Position numbers and translations under genes: made by a program
Shown: positions 19,209-27,992 of the stretch, one piece after another
How positions within the stretch are numbered: the stretch's first letter is position 1
How the letters are laid out: each line of letters opens with the position of its first letter
DNA from: an uncultured Paracoccus sp.
Lineage (GTDB): Bacteria; Pseudomonadota; Alphaproteobacteria; Rhodobacterales; Rhodobacteraceae
Reading direction: 5' to 3'
DNA length: 64,000 bases
NCBI RefSeq assembly: GCF_947487305.1
Contig: NZ_CANKWH010000007.1
Span: 62,001-126,000, forward strand
The notes under the pieces: generated by a model
What the model was told of the DNA's origin: nothing
What the model saw: only the letters and a program-made list of their open reading frames with translations
Databases searched by the model: none

Positions 19209-20177
19209 ATGCTGCCGCCGATCCTGCAGAACCTGCGCATTCCCGTCGTCGCCTCGCCCATGTTCATCGTTTCCGGCCCGGATCTGGTGATCGCCCAGTG
19301 CAAGGCCGGCATCGTCGGCAGCTTTCCGGCGCTGAATGCCCGCGAGAAGGACGGCGATCCGATCCAGCTGGAAGCCTGGCTGACGCGGATCACCGAGGAA
19401 CTGGATCGCCACAATCAGGCCAATCCCGACCGCCCGGCCGCGCCCTTCGCCGTCAACCAGATCGTCCACCGCAGCAATGCCCGGCTGGAACGCGATATCG
19501 AGATCTGCCACCGCCACCGGGTGCCGATCTGGATCACCTCGCTTGGTGCCCGGACCGAGGTGAATGCCGCCGCCCATGACTGCGGCGCCATCGCGCTGCA
19601 TGACATCATCAACAATGTCTTCGCCAAGAAGGCCATCGAGAAGGGCGCCGACGGGCTGATCGCCGTGGCCGCCGGTGCCGGTGGCCATGCCGGCCCGCAA
19701 TCGCCTTTCGCGCTGATCCAGGAGATTCGCGACTGGTTCAATGGACCGCTGCTGCTGTCGGGCGCCATCGCCACCGGCCGCGCCATTCTGGCGGCCCGTG
19801 CCATGGGTGCCGATCTGGCCTATATCGGCAGCCCCTTCATCGCCACCGAGGAAGCCAACGCGCCCGCCGAATACAAGGACATGATCGTCGAATCGGACGC
19901 GATGGATATCGTCACCTCCTCGCTTTTTACCGGGGTGTCGGGCAACTACCTCGCCCCCTCGATCCGCAATGCCGGCCTCGACCCCGAGGCGCTGGCCCAT
20001 GCCGACGCGAGCAGCATGGATTTCGGCCAAGGTTCGTCGAAGCCCAAAGCGTGGAGCACCATTTGGGGATCGGGTCAGGGGATCGGCGCGGTACGCGAGA
20101 TCCAGCCAGCGGGGCAGTTGGTCGACCGTCTGGCAGGCGAATATGCCGCTGCCAAGGCCGAACTCGCCGCGATGTAA
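19209..20177 (+). CDS. Nitronate monooxygenase (2-nitropropane dioxygenase family)
   Basis: The 322-residue FMN-dependent TIM-barrel enzyme shows VVASPMFIVSGPDLV at the N-terminus, AGIVGSFPALNA near 35, AAGAGGHAGPQSPFAL near 160 with the catalytic His, and MGADLAYIGSPFIATEEA near 205. Family members oxidise alkyl nitronates such as propionate 3-nitronate to carbonyl products and detoxify them. AAGGAGG lies 5 bases before the ATG. An upstream in-frame ATG within Arg-rich sequence is rejected. A strong terminator follows. Confidence 0.88.
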   Translation: MLPPILQNLRIPVVASPMFIVSGPDLVIAQCKAGIVGSFPALNAREKDGDPIQLEAWLTRITEELDRHNQANPDRPAAPFAVNQIVHRSNARLERDIEICHRHRVPIWITSLGARTEVNAAAHDCGAIALHDIINNVFAKKAIEKGADGLIAVAAGAGGHAGPQSPFALIQEIRDWFNGPLLLSGAIATGRAILAARAMGADLAYIGSPFIATEEANAPAEYKDMIVESDAMDIVTSSLFTGVSGNYLAPSIRNAGLDPEALAHADASSMDFGQGSSKPKAWSTIWGSGQGIGAVREIQPAGQLVDRLAGEYAAAKAELAAM

Positions 20178-20201
20178 GTGGCGCGTCCCCCGAAACGACC
20201 A

Positions 20202-20230
20202 AAGGCCCGCCGTTTGACCGGCGGGCCTTC
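20202..20230. terminator. Terminator between nitronate monooxygenase and a convergent gene
   Basis: AAGGCCCGCCG and CGGCGGGCCTT form an 11-bp perfect stem with a 6-base loop, TTC after it on the forward strand and A-rich sequence before it, so it can serve both directions. Confidence 0.75.
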
Positions 20231-20253
20231 TGCTATCGGATGTCAGCTCGGAT

Positions 20254-20610
20254 CTAGCTGTTATTCGCCGCCGAGAAGGTCGCCGGCTCGCCGGTGACGG
20301 TCACGATGCTGCCAACCCGCTGGAAATTGTAGAGGGTTTCCTCGTGCCCGGGCAGCGAGAAGCTGACATCATCGCCATCGCTCAGCGCCATCACCAGCCG
20401 CTGCGGCTGATCGGGCGCGGCGTCGCTGACATAGGTGGCGACCAACTCGTAGGCGCCGGCCTCGCCATCGGTGAAATAGAGGCTCATGTCGACGCTCTCG
20501 CCCTGCAGGGTGACACCATTCTGCGGCGCGGTCAGGGTAACGCTCTCGGCCAGAACGGCGGCGGGGGCGAGGGTCGCCAGCAGGGCGGCGGTGGCAAGTT
20601 TCAGGGTCAT
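20254..20610 (-). CDS. Small exported protein of unknown function
   Basis: The 118-residue protein has a clear signal peptide (MTLKLATAALLATLAPAAV, cleavage near VLAES). The mature part is about 95 residues and looks beta-rich (SVTLTAPQNGVTLQGE, YELVATYVSD, TVTGEPATFSAANN). It is probably periplasmic. GGGAG precedes the ATG. An upstream in-frame start overlapping the LysR promoter is rejected because it would bury the signal peptide. It is transcribed divergently from the LysR gene and may be its target, by position only. Confidence 0.65.
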   Translation of the reverse strand: MTLKLATAALLATLAPAAVLAESVTLTAPQNGVTLQGESVDMSLYFTDGEAGAYELVATYVSDAAPDQPQRLVMALSDGDDVSFSLPGHEETLYNFQRVGSIVTVTGEPATFSAANNS

Positions 20611-20710
20611 GTCGGGTCTCCCATTGAGATGCAGTATTTCGATGACTGGACAAGTGGGGCTTCCCGAAGAATAATAAAAATCGATCCACGATATGATTGG
20701 CATAACCAAA

Positions 20711-21640
20711 ATGGATTTACGCCGCAGCGATCTCGGCCTGCTGGTCTCGCTCGACGCGCTGCTGACCGAGCGCAGCGTGACCGCCGCCGCCCGCCGCCTC
20801 GGCATCAGCCAGCCGGCGCTGTCGGCTCAACTCGCGCGGCTGCGCGACCTGATGGGGGATGAAATCCTCGTCGGCAACGCGCATGGCATGGTTGCCACCC
20901 CACGCGCGCAGGCTTTGCAAGCGCCGCTGCACGCGCTGCTCTCGGACATGTCCGACCTGATCTTTGCCGAGACCGATTTCGACCCCACCACCGGCAACCG
21001 GCATTTCCACATCGCCGCCACCGATGTCTCGCTGGCGGTGATCTTGCCCTCGGTGCTGAACACGATCTGCGCCCAGGCACCGGGCATCCGCATCACCACC
21101 GGCTCGCTCGATCATGACGACATGGTGGCGGCGGCCGAGGCCGGGAAACTCGATCTGGTCATCACGGCGGCCATTCGGATGCCGCAGGGTTTCCAGACCA
21201 CCCGCCTGCTGACCGCCCCGAATTGCGTGATTTGGCGGCAGGGCCATCCGCGCCTGACGGGTGAGATCACGCTTGATCAGTTCTGCGAGTTGCCGCAGTT
21301 GAATGTCACCCCGGTCGAGGGCAGCTTTCAGGGTCCGATCGACCAGATCCTGACTGCGATGGGGAAGAAGCGCCGGATCAGCGCCTCGATCTCCAGCTAT
21401 GTGCTGGCGCCGTCGCTGGTCAGGGCCACGGATTTCATCGCCGTGCTGCCCGAGACCATCCTCGATTTCGACGGCGATGGGCTGGTCTCATCCCCTCTGC
21501 CCTTCGCGCAGGACCCGCCGGCCATCAGCCTTGGCTGGCATCCGCGCTTCCGCAATGACCGCGCGCATCACTGGCTGCGACAGCTGACCATCGACACCTG
21601 CCGCCGGCTCGAGCGGCAGGGGGGCGGGTCCCCGAGCTAG
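20711..21640 (+). CDS. LysR-family transcriptional regulator
   Basis: The 309-residue protein begins MDLRRSDLGLLVSLDALLTE with an N-terminal winged helix (SVTAAARRLGISQPALSAQL, residues about 22-42) and a type-2 periplasmic-binding effector domain (FHIAATDVSLAVILP, KLDLVITAA). It resembles the NodD/PcpR-like branch. The second ATG is chosen because family members start MDLRR. No Shine-Dalgarno is evident for either start. It is divergent from the small exported protein gene. Its stop overlaps the opposing methyltransferase stop by four bases. Confidence 0.88.
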   Translation: MDLRRSDLGLLVSLDALLTERSVTAAARRLGISQPALSAQLARLRDLMGDEILVGNAHGMVATPRAQALQAPLHALLSDMSDLIFAETDFDPTTGNRHFHIAATDVSLAVILPSVLNTICAQAPGIRITTGSLDHDDMVAAAEAGKLDLVITAAIRMPQGFQTTRLLTAPNCVIWRQGHPRLTGEITLDQFCELPQLNVTPVEGSFQGPIDQILTAMGKKRRISASISSYVLAPSLVRATDFIAVLPETILDFDGDGLVSSPLPFAQDPPAISLGWHPRFRNDRAHHWLRQLTIDTCRRLERQGGGSPS

Positions 21641-22233
21641 GGCCGCGCAACCACCGTCAGCCATTCGGTCGGCTCGCCACGATAGCCGCCGCCACGCGCC
21701 TGACCGATGGACAGATCGTCAAAGCCGGCACTGCGGAACGCGATTTCCAGCGCCTCGCGCGCGGGTCGGTTGAAATAGCGTCCGGCAGCATCCCGGCCCG
21801 CCTCGCCCCCGGTCTTGAAGGTTGCGACCAGAACCCCGGCGGGCCTCAGGGCCCGGCGAACCCGGACAAGGATTTCGGGCAGGCCTGCAAACGGGACATG
21901 CAACAGGCTGGCATTGGCCAGCACGGCATCATAGCGCGCCACGACCGCCAGTTCATCGAAGCGCATCCGGCGCACGCTCATCCCGGTCCGCGCCCGCGCC
22001 TCGGCCACCATCTCGGCCGAACCATCGGTCGCGTCGACCCGGAATCCCGCCGCAAGCAAGGCCGCCGCTTCGCACCCGGCACCGCAACCCAGTTCCAGCA
22101 CCTCGGCCCCCTCGGGCAGCAGGGCGATGAAATCAGAAAGGCCGGCCCAGATCCGGCCGGCCCCCTCATTCGCATAGTCGGAAGACGACTGCGCATAAAA
22201 GCGCAGGGTCTCGTCATCCGAGAAGCGGCTCAC
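21637..22233 (-). CDS. Class I SAM-dependent methyltransferase
   Basis: The 198-residue protein has the glycine-rich SAM motif VLELGCGAGCEAAAL near residue 45, the acidic post-beta2 loop VDATDGSAEMV, and the motif DAVLANASLLHVP around 105, typical of the Methyltransf_11/25 group. The acceptor substrate cannot be deduced. Its start overlaps the peroxiredoxin stop by four bases, so the two are translated together, hinting at a shared stress-related role. Confidence 0.85.
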   Translation of the reverse strand: MSRFSDDETLRFYAQSSSDYANEGAGRIWAGLSDFIALLPEGAEVLELGCGAGCEAAALLAAGFRVDATDGSAEMVAEARARTGMSVRRMRFDELAVVARYDAVLANASLLHVPFAGLPEILVRVRRALRPAGVLVATFKTGGEAGRDAAGRYFNRPAREALEIAFRSAGFDDLSIGQARGGGYRGEPTEWLTVVARP

Positions 22234-22718
22234 GCGTGCTCCAGCAGCGCCTCGCCTGCGGAGACGGTGCAGACTCCGGGCGACTCCTCGATCTGGATCA
22301 CCTCGACCGACCCGTCCGAGGTCAGCATGGCGCAGCGCTTGCAGCGACCATAAAGGCCGGCCGGCGGGGCGTCGAAATCAAGGCCCATGGCGCGGGTGAC
22401 GCTGCCATCGGCATCGGCCAGAACCTCGATCCCGGCGGCATCGGCGCCGGTTTCCTTGCCCCAGGCGGTGGCGACGAAGGCGTCGTTCACGGTCAGGCAG
22501 ATGATCCGGTCGACGCCCTTGGCGCGGAACTGGTCGGCGGTGCGGATGAAGCTGGGCATATGCGCGGTGGTGCAGGTGCCGGTATAGGCACCGGGCAGAC
22601 CAAAGATCGCCACGCGGCCCGAGGCCAGTTCGGCCATGTCCACCGGCTCGGGCCGGCCACTCTCGTTCAGCCGCATCAGATTGCCCGCGGGCAGCGTGTC
22701 ACCAACCTTGATCGTCAT
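22230..22718 (-). CDS. Peroxiredoxin, Prx5/type II-like
   Basis: The 162-residue thiol peroxidase has the active-site segment LPGAYTGTCTTAH, with peroxidatic Cys49 in the P-x3-T-x2-C motif. It reduces hydroperoxides with thioredoxin, glutaredoxin or glutathione. Additional cysteines are Cys74, a CKRC pair (126/129) where many relatives read SKRY, and Cys150. The CxxC-like pair is unusual and might act in resolution or metal binding. It is the first gene of a two-gene unit with the methyltransferase and divergent from a flavoprotein reductase gene. Confidence 0.85.
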   Translation of the reverse strand: MTIKVGDTLPAGNLMRLNESGRPEPVDMAELASGRVAIFGLPGAYTGTCTTAHMPSFIRTADQFRAKGVDRIICLTVNDAFVATAWGKETGADAAGIEVLADADGSVTRAMGLDFDAPPAGLYGRCKRCAMLTSDGSVEVIQIEESPGVCTVSAGEALLEHA

Positions 22719-22794
22719 GCGCTCTCTCCATCAATTGCAACAGATTCGCGGCGAATATAGGGTGCAGGCCGAACACAGACCAGCAGGGGCCTCC

Positions 22795-23997
22795 ATGCGC
22801 ATTCTCATCATCGGCGCCGGTCAGGCGGCAGCCTCGCTGGCCGCGCGGCTCCGCGCCAAGGGCCATGACGGCCCACTGAGCGTGATCGGCGCCGAGCCGG
22901 TCGCCCCCTATCAGCGCCCGCCGCTGTCCAAGGCCTATCTCCTGGGCGAGATGGGGCTGGACCGGCTGATGCTGCGCGGGGCCGAGTGGTGGGCCGAGAA
23001 TGGCATCGACCTGCATCTGGGAGAACGCGCCCTTGCCATCGACCCCGCCGCGCGGACCGTCACCACCGACCGGGGCCGTCACGACTATGACGCACTTGCG
23101 CTGACGCTCGGTGCCACGCCGCGCCGCCTGCCGGCGTCCATGGGCGGCCATTTGCCCGGCACCTTCACCATCCGCGACCTCGCCGATATCGCCGCCATCG
23201 CGCCCTTGATGCAGCCCGGTCGCAGGCTGATCGTCATCGGCGGTGGCTATATCGGGCTCGAGGCCGCGGCGGTCGCCCGCAAGCTGGGGCTCGAGGTGGT
23301 GCTGATCGAAGCCGCCCCGCGCATCCTCGGCCGGGTCGCAGCGCCCGAGACCGCCGATATGATCCGCGCCCTGCACCGCGCCCATGGAACCGAGATTCTC
23401 GAAGCCACCGCGCTTTCCCGGATCACCGGAGAGGACCGCGCCGATGGCGTGGAACTGGCCGATGGCCGCCACCTTCCGGCCGATCTGGTCGTCATGGGCA
23501 TCGGTATCGATCCCGATACCGCGCTGGCCGCCTCTGCCGGGCTGACCCTCGACAACGGGATCGCCACCGACGCCTTCGGCCAGACCTCCGATCCCGCCAT
23601 CTGGGCGGCGGGGGACTGCGCCAGCTTCCCCCAGCACGGCCAGCGCATCCGGCTGGAAAGCGTCGGCAATGCCATCGACATGGCCGAGGCTGTGGCGGAC
23701 AACCTGCTGGGTGCCGCCACGCCCTATGTCGCGAAACCATGGTTCTGGTCTGACCAGTTCGACGCCAAGCTACAGATCGCCGGGCTGAATACCGGCTATG
23801 ACCGCACGATCAGCCGCCCCGGCGAGGGCGACCATGGCGGCAGCACCTGGTATTTCCGCGAGGGCCAGCTGATCGCCGTCGATGCGCTGAACGACGCCCG
23901 CGCCTATATGGTCGGCAAGCGCCTGATCGATGCTGGACGCTCGATCGCGCCCGAGACCCTTGCCGCGACCACCGACCTCAAGGCCCTGCTGAAATGA
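22795..23997 (+). CDS. FAD-dependent NAD(P)H oxidoreductase (ferredoxin/rubredoxin reductase type)
   Basis: The 400-residue flavoprotein has an N-terminal FAD motif IIGAGQAAASLA, PPLSKAYLLGE (family signature), a second Rossmann motif VIGGGYIGLEAAAV near 145 for NAD(P)H, and the FAD contact IWAAGDCASFP near 280. A C-terminal reductase domain follows (WFWSDQFDAKLQIAG). Such enzymes pass electrons from NAD(P)H to ferredoxins or rubredoxins of oxygenases. No ferredoxin gene is adjacent. The stop overlaps rsmD by four bases. Confidence 0.88.
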   Translation: MRILIIGAGQAAASLAARLRAKGHDGPLSVIGAEPVAPYQRPPLSKAYLLGEMGLDRLMLRGAEWWAENGIDLHLGERALAIDPAARTVTTDRGRHDYDALALTLGATPRRLPASMGGHLPGTFTIRDLADIAAIAPLMQPGRRLIVIGGGYIGLEAAAVARKLGLEVVLIEAAPRILGRVAAPETADMIRALHRAHGTEILEATALSRITGEDRADGVELADGRHLPADLVVMGIGIDPDTALAASAGLTLDNGIATDAFGQTSDPAIWAAGDCASFPQHGQRIRLESVGNAIDMAEAVADNLLGAATPYVAKPWFWSDQFDAKLQIAGLNTGYDRTISRPGEGDHGGSTWYFREGQLIAVDALNDARAYMVGKRLIDAGRSIAPETLAATTDLKALLK

Positions 23998-24560
23998 GGA
24001 TCGTCGGCGGCAACCTGCGCGGGCTGAAGCTTGCCGATGTCGGCGAGGGCGATGCCGCCGCCCATCTGCGCCCGACCCCCGACCGGGTGCGCGAGGCGAT
24101 CTTCAACCTGCTGATCAACGGCACCCATGGCAACCCGGTCCCCGGCGCGCGGGTCTTGGATCTCTTCGCCGGCACCGGCGCGCTGGGGCTCGAGGCGCTG
24201 TCGCGCGGCGCGGCGCGGGCGGCCTTTGTCGATGACGGGGTGAAGGCCCGGGCGCTGATCCGCAGCAATGTCGAGAAGGCCCGCGCCATGGGCGTCACCG
24301 ACCTGTGGCGGCGCGATGCCACCGCATTGGGCGAAAACCGTGGTGCCGCATATGACCTGATTTTCCTCGATCCGCCCTATGGTCAGGGACTTGGCGAGCG
24401 CGCCATCGCCTCGGCCCTTGCCGGCGGCTGGATCGCGCCCGGCGCGATGATCGTGTGGGAGGAATCGCGTCCGCCCGTGATCCCCGCCCCGCTGACCCAG
24501 ATCGATCAGCGGCGCTATGGCGACAGCATCGTCACCCTCGCCCGGATGCCATCCATGTGA
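23994..24560 (+). CDS. rsmD: 16S rRNA (guanine966-N2)-methyltransferase
   Basis: The 188-residue enzyme methylates G966 of 16S rRNA in the 30S subunit. It starts MRIVGGNLRGLKL, continues with RPTPDRVREAIFNLL, the SAM motif VLDLFAGTGALGLEALSRGA, and the catalytic FLDPPYG, all diagnostic of RsmD. The ATGA overlap with the reductase gene suggests coupled translation. Confidence 0.93.
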   Translation: MRIVGGNLRGLKLADVGEGDAAAHLRPTPDRVREAIFNLLINGTHGNPVPGARVLDLFAGTGALGLEALSRGAARAAFVDDGVKARALIRSNVEKARAMGVTDLWRRDATALGENRGAAYDLIFLDPPYGQGLGERAIASALAGGWIAPGAMIVWEESRPPVIPAPLTQIDQRRYGDSIVTLARMPSM

Positions 24561-24642
24561 TCCCCGGTGAGCGGGGTTTGTTTTGCCTTGCCGCGCCGTC
24601 ACAGGCTCAGTTGCGCCACGAGCACAACGAACGAGGCCAATC

Positions 24643-24927
24643 ATGACCCGCAAGACCGCCGCCGTCGCCGCCCTCAGCCCCATTCTCTTCGCGCTGGCCT
24701 TTGGCGCCTATGCGCAGGAGGCCGGCCCGACAGGCAATGCCGATATTGATTTCGTCCGCAGCCTGATCCCGCATCATCAGGACACGCTGGCCATGGCGCG
24801 GACCGTGCTGGAGCAGGGCAGCGACCCCGAAATCCTTGCCCTCGCCCGCGAGGTCATCGCCGCGCAGGATCAGGACCTCGCGCTGATGCGGCAATGGCTG
24901 GATGATCGCGGCCAGGCATCCGTCTAG
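24643..24927 (+). CDS. Exported DUF305 protein
   Basis: The 94-residue protein has a signal peptide (about 1-24, ending AYAQ) and a DUF305 helical pair with the signature FVRSLIPHHQDTLAMA. The double His and downstream Met residues are thought to bind metal, often copper, in this family. The mature protein is very short, one DUF305 repeat. GAGG precedes the ATG. A Met 20 codons upstream would disrupt the signal peptide and is rejected. Confidence 0.82.
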   Translation: MTRKTAAVAALSPILFALAFGAYAQEAGPTGNADIDFVRSLIPHHQDTLAMARTVLEQGSDPEILALAREVIAAQDQDLALMRQWLDDRGQASV

Positions 24928-24942
24928 GCTTCCGCTCCGCGC

Positions 24943-26115
24943 CTAGCCCCGCCGGGCGATCACCCGCGCCGCCGCCTCGACCGCGCCGCTGCCATGCGGG
25001 ATGTACAGAGCGATCATCCCGGCCTCCATCGCCGCCAGCGTCCCGAGCAGCATGGCGGCGTTGCAATAGCCCATATGGGCCACGCGCAGCCCGGTCGCCG
25101 GATCCTCGGCCCCGAGGCCCACGCCAAGCGTCACGCCCAGGTTGTCGCTCAGCCAGGCCCTGAGCGCATCGGCCTGCGGCACCGTCGCCGCCGTCACCGA
25201 TTGCGCCCGGCGCGCCGGATCGGCCACGACAAGCCGGATCGCCGGATGGTCCGCGCCCCAGGCATCGAAGGCTGCCCAGCAGGCCTCGGCCAGTCGCTGA
25301 TGCCGCGCCCAGGCCGCCTTGAGACCCTCGTCTTCCAGCAGCATCCGCAGCGCCTCGTCCAGCCCATAGACAAGCTGCACCGGCGGTGTGCCGCCCCAAT
25401 ATTGCCAGGCGGCTTCGGCCGAGGCACGGGGATGCCAGTCCCAATAGGGCGTGGTCAGATCGGTCGGGCCGCGCCCCTCTACCCGGTCCGAGAACCACGC
25501 GAAGGCCAGACCCGGCGGGCACATCAGCCCCTTCTGGCTGGCGGCGATCAGCACATCGACGCCCCAGTCGTCCATCTTCATCGGCGCGCAACCCAGTGAG
25601 GCGATGGCGTCCACGACCAGCAGCGCCGGGTGATCGCCCATGGTCGATTTCAGCGCCTGAATATCGGCCCGCGCCGAGCTGGCGGTATCGGTCTGGCAGA
25701 CACAGACCGCGACGATCCCCTCTGCATCAGCCGCCGCCAACCGCGCGGCCAGCCGCGCCGGATCGGGCGGGGCGAGGCCGAAATCCATCGCCTCGACCGC
25801 CACGCCCTGCCGCGCCATCACCTCGGCCCAGCTGCGGCCGAAATGCCCGGACTGGATCACCAGCACCCGGTCGCCGCGGTTGAACAGGTTCGCCGTCACC
25901 GCCTCCCATCCGGCATGGCCATTGCCAATATAGCAGGCGAGGTTGGCCTTGGTCCCCGCAACCTGCTTCAGCCGCGCCACAACGCTTTCGATCGCGGCCT
26001 GCATCCCCTTGCCATAGATGTCGGGCGAGGCGCGGTGCATCGCCCTGAGCACCCGGTCGGGCGTCGGCGAGGGGCCGGGAATGGCGATGACGGGATGTCC
26101 GGTGGCAAGGCGCAT
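24943..26115 (-). CDS. Class V aminotransferase (alanine/serine-glyoxylate type)
   Basis: The 390-residue PLP enzyme shows VIAIPGPSPTPDRVLRAM at the N-terminus, GNGHAGWEA near 68, LLVVDAIASLG near 170 with the PLP-ring Asp, and the Schiff-base Lys in AASQKGLMCPPG near 195. The C-terminal VGLGAEDPATGLRVAHMGY is a family hallmark. It probably transfers an amino group to glyoxylate or pyruvate, with unknown donor. The ATG at MRLATGHP is chosen over one 15 codons upstream, which has non-family sequence. The start has a weak ribosome-binding site. Confidence 0.87.
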   Translation of the reverse strand: MRLATGHPVIAIPGPSPTPDRVLRAMHRASPDIYGKGMQAAIESVVARLKQVAGTKANLACYIGNGHAGWEAVTANLFNRGDRVLVIQSGHFGRSWAEVMARQGVAVEAMDFGLAPPDPARLAARLAAADAEGIVAVCVCQTDTASSARADIQALKSTMGDHPALLVVDAIASLGCAPMKMDDWGVDVLIAASQKGLMCPPGLAFAWFSDRVEGRGPTDLTTPYWDWHPRASAEAAWQYWGGTPPVQLVYGLDEALRMLLEDEGLKAAWARHQRLAEACWAAFDAWGADHPAIRLVVADPARRAQSVTAATVPQADALRAWLSDNLGVTLGVGLGAEDPATGLRVAHMGYCNAAMLLGTLAAMEAGMIALYIPHGSGAVEAAARVIARRG

Positions 26116-26246
26116 GGGGGGACCTGTTTTATGTTCCGCGCCAATCGCTAAGCCGCGCATCCGCCATCGTCAACGCCCCGCAGCCGCGCCTTGCCGCGCG
26201 GCGCTCTCCTGCGCTAACAGGGAGCAAGCGACCCGAACGGACAGGC

Positions 26247-27989
26247 ATGAGCACGAAACCCGACAGAACGCCCGGCCTGTTCGCCCGCATGTGGCAGGAC
26301 TATCTGCGCCCGCACTGGCCGTCGATGACGCTGGCCTTCATCCTGATGACCATCGAGGGCTCGACCCTCGCGGTGCTGTCCTGGATGCTGAAACCGCTTT
26401 TCGATCGGGTCTTTGTCGGCGGCGAAACCGGCGCGATCTGGTGGGTGGGCGGCATCATCTTCAGCCTGTTCCTGATCCGCGCCATCACGCTGATCTTCAA
26501 CCGCACCATTCTGACGCGGGTCTCGCTATCGGTCTCGACGGCGATGCAGACCGACATGCTGCGCCATATACTGACGCTCGACTCGCGCTTCTTCCAGGTC
26601 AATCCGCCCGGCGCGCTGATCGAGCGGGTGCAGGGCGACACCACCGCCGTTCAGGGGATCTGGTCCACGTTGATCACCGGGGCGGGGCGCGACGTGGTGG
26701 CGCTGGTCTCGCTGTTTTCCGTGGCGATCATCATCGACCCGTGGTGGACGCTGGCCGCGCTGATCGGAGCGCCGGTGCTGATCCTGCCGATGCTGATGGT
26801 ACAGCGCTATATCCGCCGCAAGATGCGCCAGACCCGCGAACAGGCCAGCGCCCGCGCCACGCGGCTGGACGAGGTGCTGCATGGCATCCGCGCCGTGCGG
26901 CTGAACCGGATGGAAGAGGCGCAGACCGCCAGCTATGGCCAGATCGTCGAGCGCATCAAGGAGGCACAGGTCAAGGTCGCCACCATCGGCGCCACGATCC
27001 CGGCGCTGATCGACATCGTGACGGGCCTCGGTTTCGTCGGCGTGCTGGCCCTTGGCGGGGCCGAGGTCACGCGGGGCGAGCGGACGGTGGGCGATTTCAT
27101 GTCCTTCTTCACCGCCATGTCGCTGGCCTTCCAGCCGCTGCGCCGCCTGGGCCTTCTGGCCGGCAGTTGGCAGACGGCCGCAGCCAGCCTCGAGCGGATC
27201 TACCAGATCCTCGACACCCGCCCGACCGTCTTTTCCGGCCCGCGCAGCGAGCCGCCGGCCGACACCACCATCCGCATCGAGGATGTCTGGCTGGGCTTTG
27301 ACGGCCATCCGGTGCTGCAGGGCCTCAGCTTCACCGCCGAGGCCGGCCAGACCACCGCGCTGGTCGGGCCCTCGGGCGCGGGCAAGTCCACGGTCTTCAA
27401 CCTGATCACCCGGATGATCGATCCCGACAGTGGCGAAATCACTCTTGGCGGCGTGCCGGTGCGCGACTTCACGCTGGAGACACTGCGCGACCAGTTCTCG
27501 ACCGTGGCGCAGGAATCGGCGCTGTTCGATGAAACCCTGCGCGACAATATCATCATGGGCCGCCCCGGCGCCGACAGCGCCGATCTGTCCCGCGCCGTTA
27601 CCGCCGCCCATGTGGCCGAATTCACCGAGGGCCTTCCTGCCGGGCTCGACAGTCCCGCCGGTCCGCGCGGCTCGAACCTGTCGGGCGGGCAGCGCCAGCG
27701 CGTCGCCATCGCCCGCGCGGTGCTGCGCGATGCCCCGATCCTGCTGCTGGATGAAGCGACCAGCGCGCTGGACACCGCCAGCGAGCGCATGGTGCAGGAG
27801 GCGCTGGACACGCTGTCCCAGGGCCGCACCACGCTGGTCATCGCGCATCGCCTGTCGACAATCCGCCAAGCCGACAAGATCGTGGTGCTCGAGGCCGGAC
27901 GGGTTGTCGAAGAGGGCACGCATGACCAGTTGATGGACAAGGGCGGCGCCTATGCCCGCCTTGTCCGCCTTCAATTCGGGGAAGAGTGA
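26247..27989 (+). CDS. ABC exporter, MsbA-like half-transporter
   Basis: The 580-residue inner-membrane protein has an N-terminal six-helix ABC membrane domain (about 20-310) and a C-terminal ATPase domain: Walker A GPSGAGKST near 376, Q-loop VAQESALF, signature LSGGQRQRV near 478 and Walker B ILLLDEATSALD. It is organised like MsbA/lipid-A flippases and multidrug exporters, functioning as a homodimer. Substrate is unassigned. The next gene, ygfZ, begins three bases after its stop, so it heads a three-gene unit. Confidence 0.88.
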   Translation: MSTKPDRTPGLFARMWQDYLRPHWPSMTLAFILMTIEGSTLAVLSWMLKPLFDRVFVGGETGAIWWVGGIIFSLFLIRAITLIFNRTILTRVSLSVSTAMQTDMLRHILTLDSRFFQVNPPGALIERVQGDTTAVQGIWSTLITGAGRDVVALVSLFSVAIIIDPWWTLAALIGAPVLILPMLMVQRYIRRKMRQTREQASARATRLDEVLHGIRAVRLNRMEEAQTASYGQIVERIKEAQVKVATIGATIPALIDIVTGLGFVGVLALGGAEVTRGERTVGDFMSFFTAMSLAFQPLRRLGLLAGSWQTAAASLERIYQILDTRPTVFSGPRSEPPADTTIRIEDVWLGFDGHPVLQGLSFTAEAGQTTALVGPSGAGKSTVFNLITRMIDPDSGEITLGGVPVRDFTLETLRDQFSTVAQESALFDETLRDNIIMGRPGADSADLSRAVTAAHVAEFTEGLPAGLDSPAGPRGSNLSGGQRQRVAIARAVLRDAPILLLDEATSALDTASERMVQEALDTLSQGRTTLVIAHRLSTIRQADKIVVLEAGRVVEEGTHDQLMDKGGAYARLVRLQFGEE

Positions 27990-27992
27990 ACT

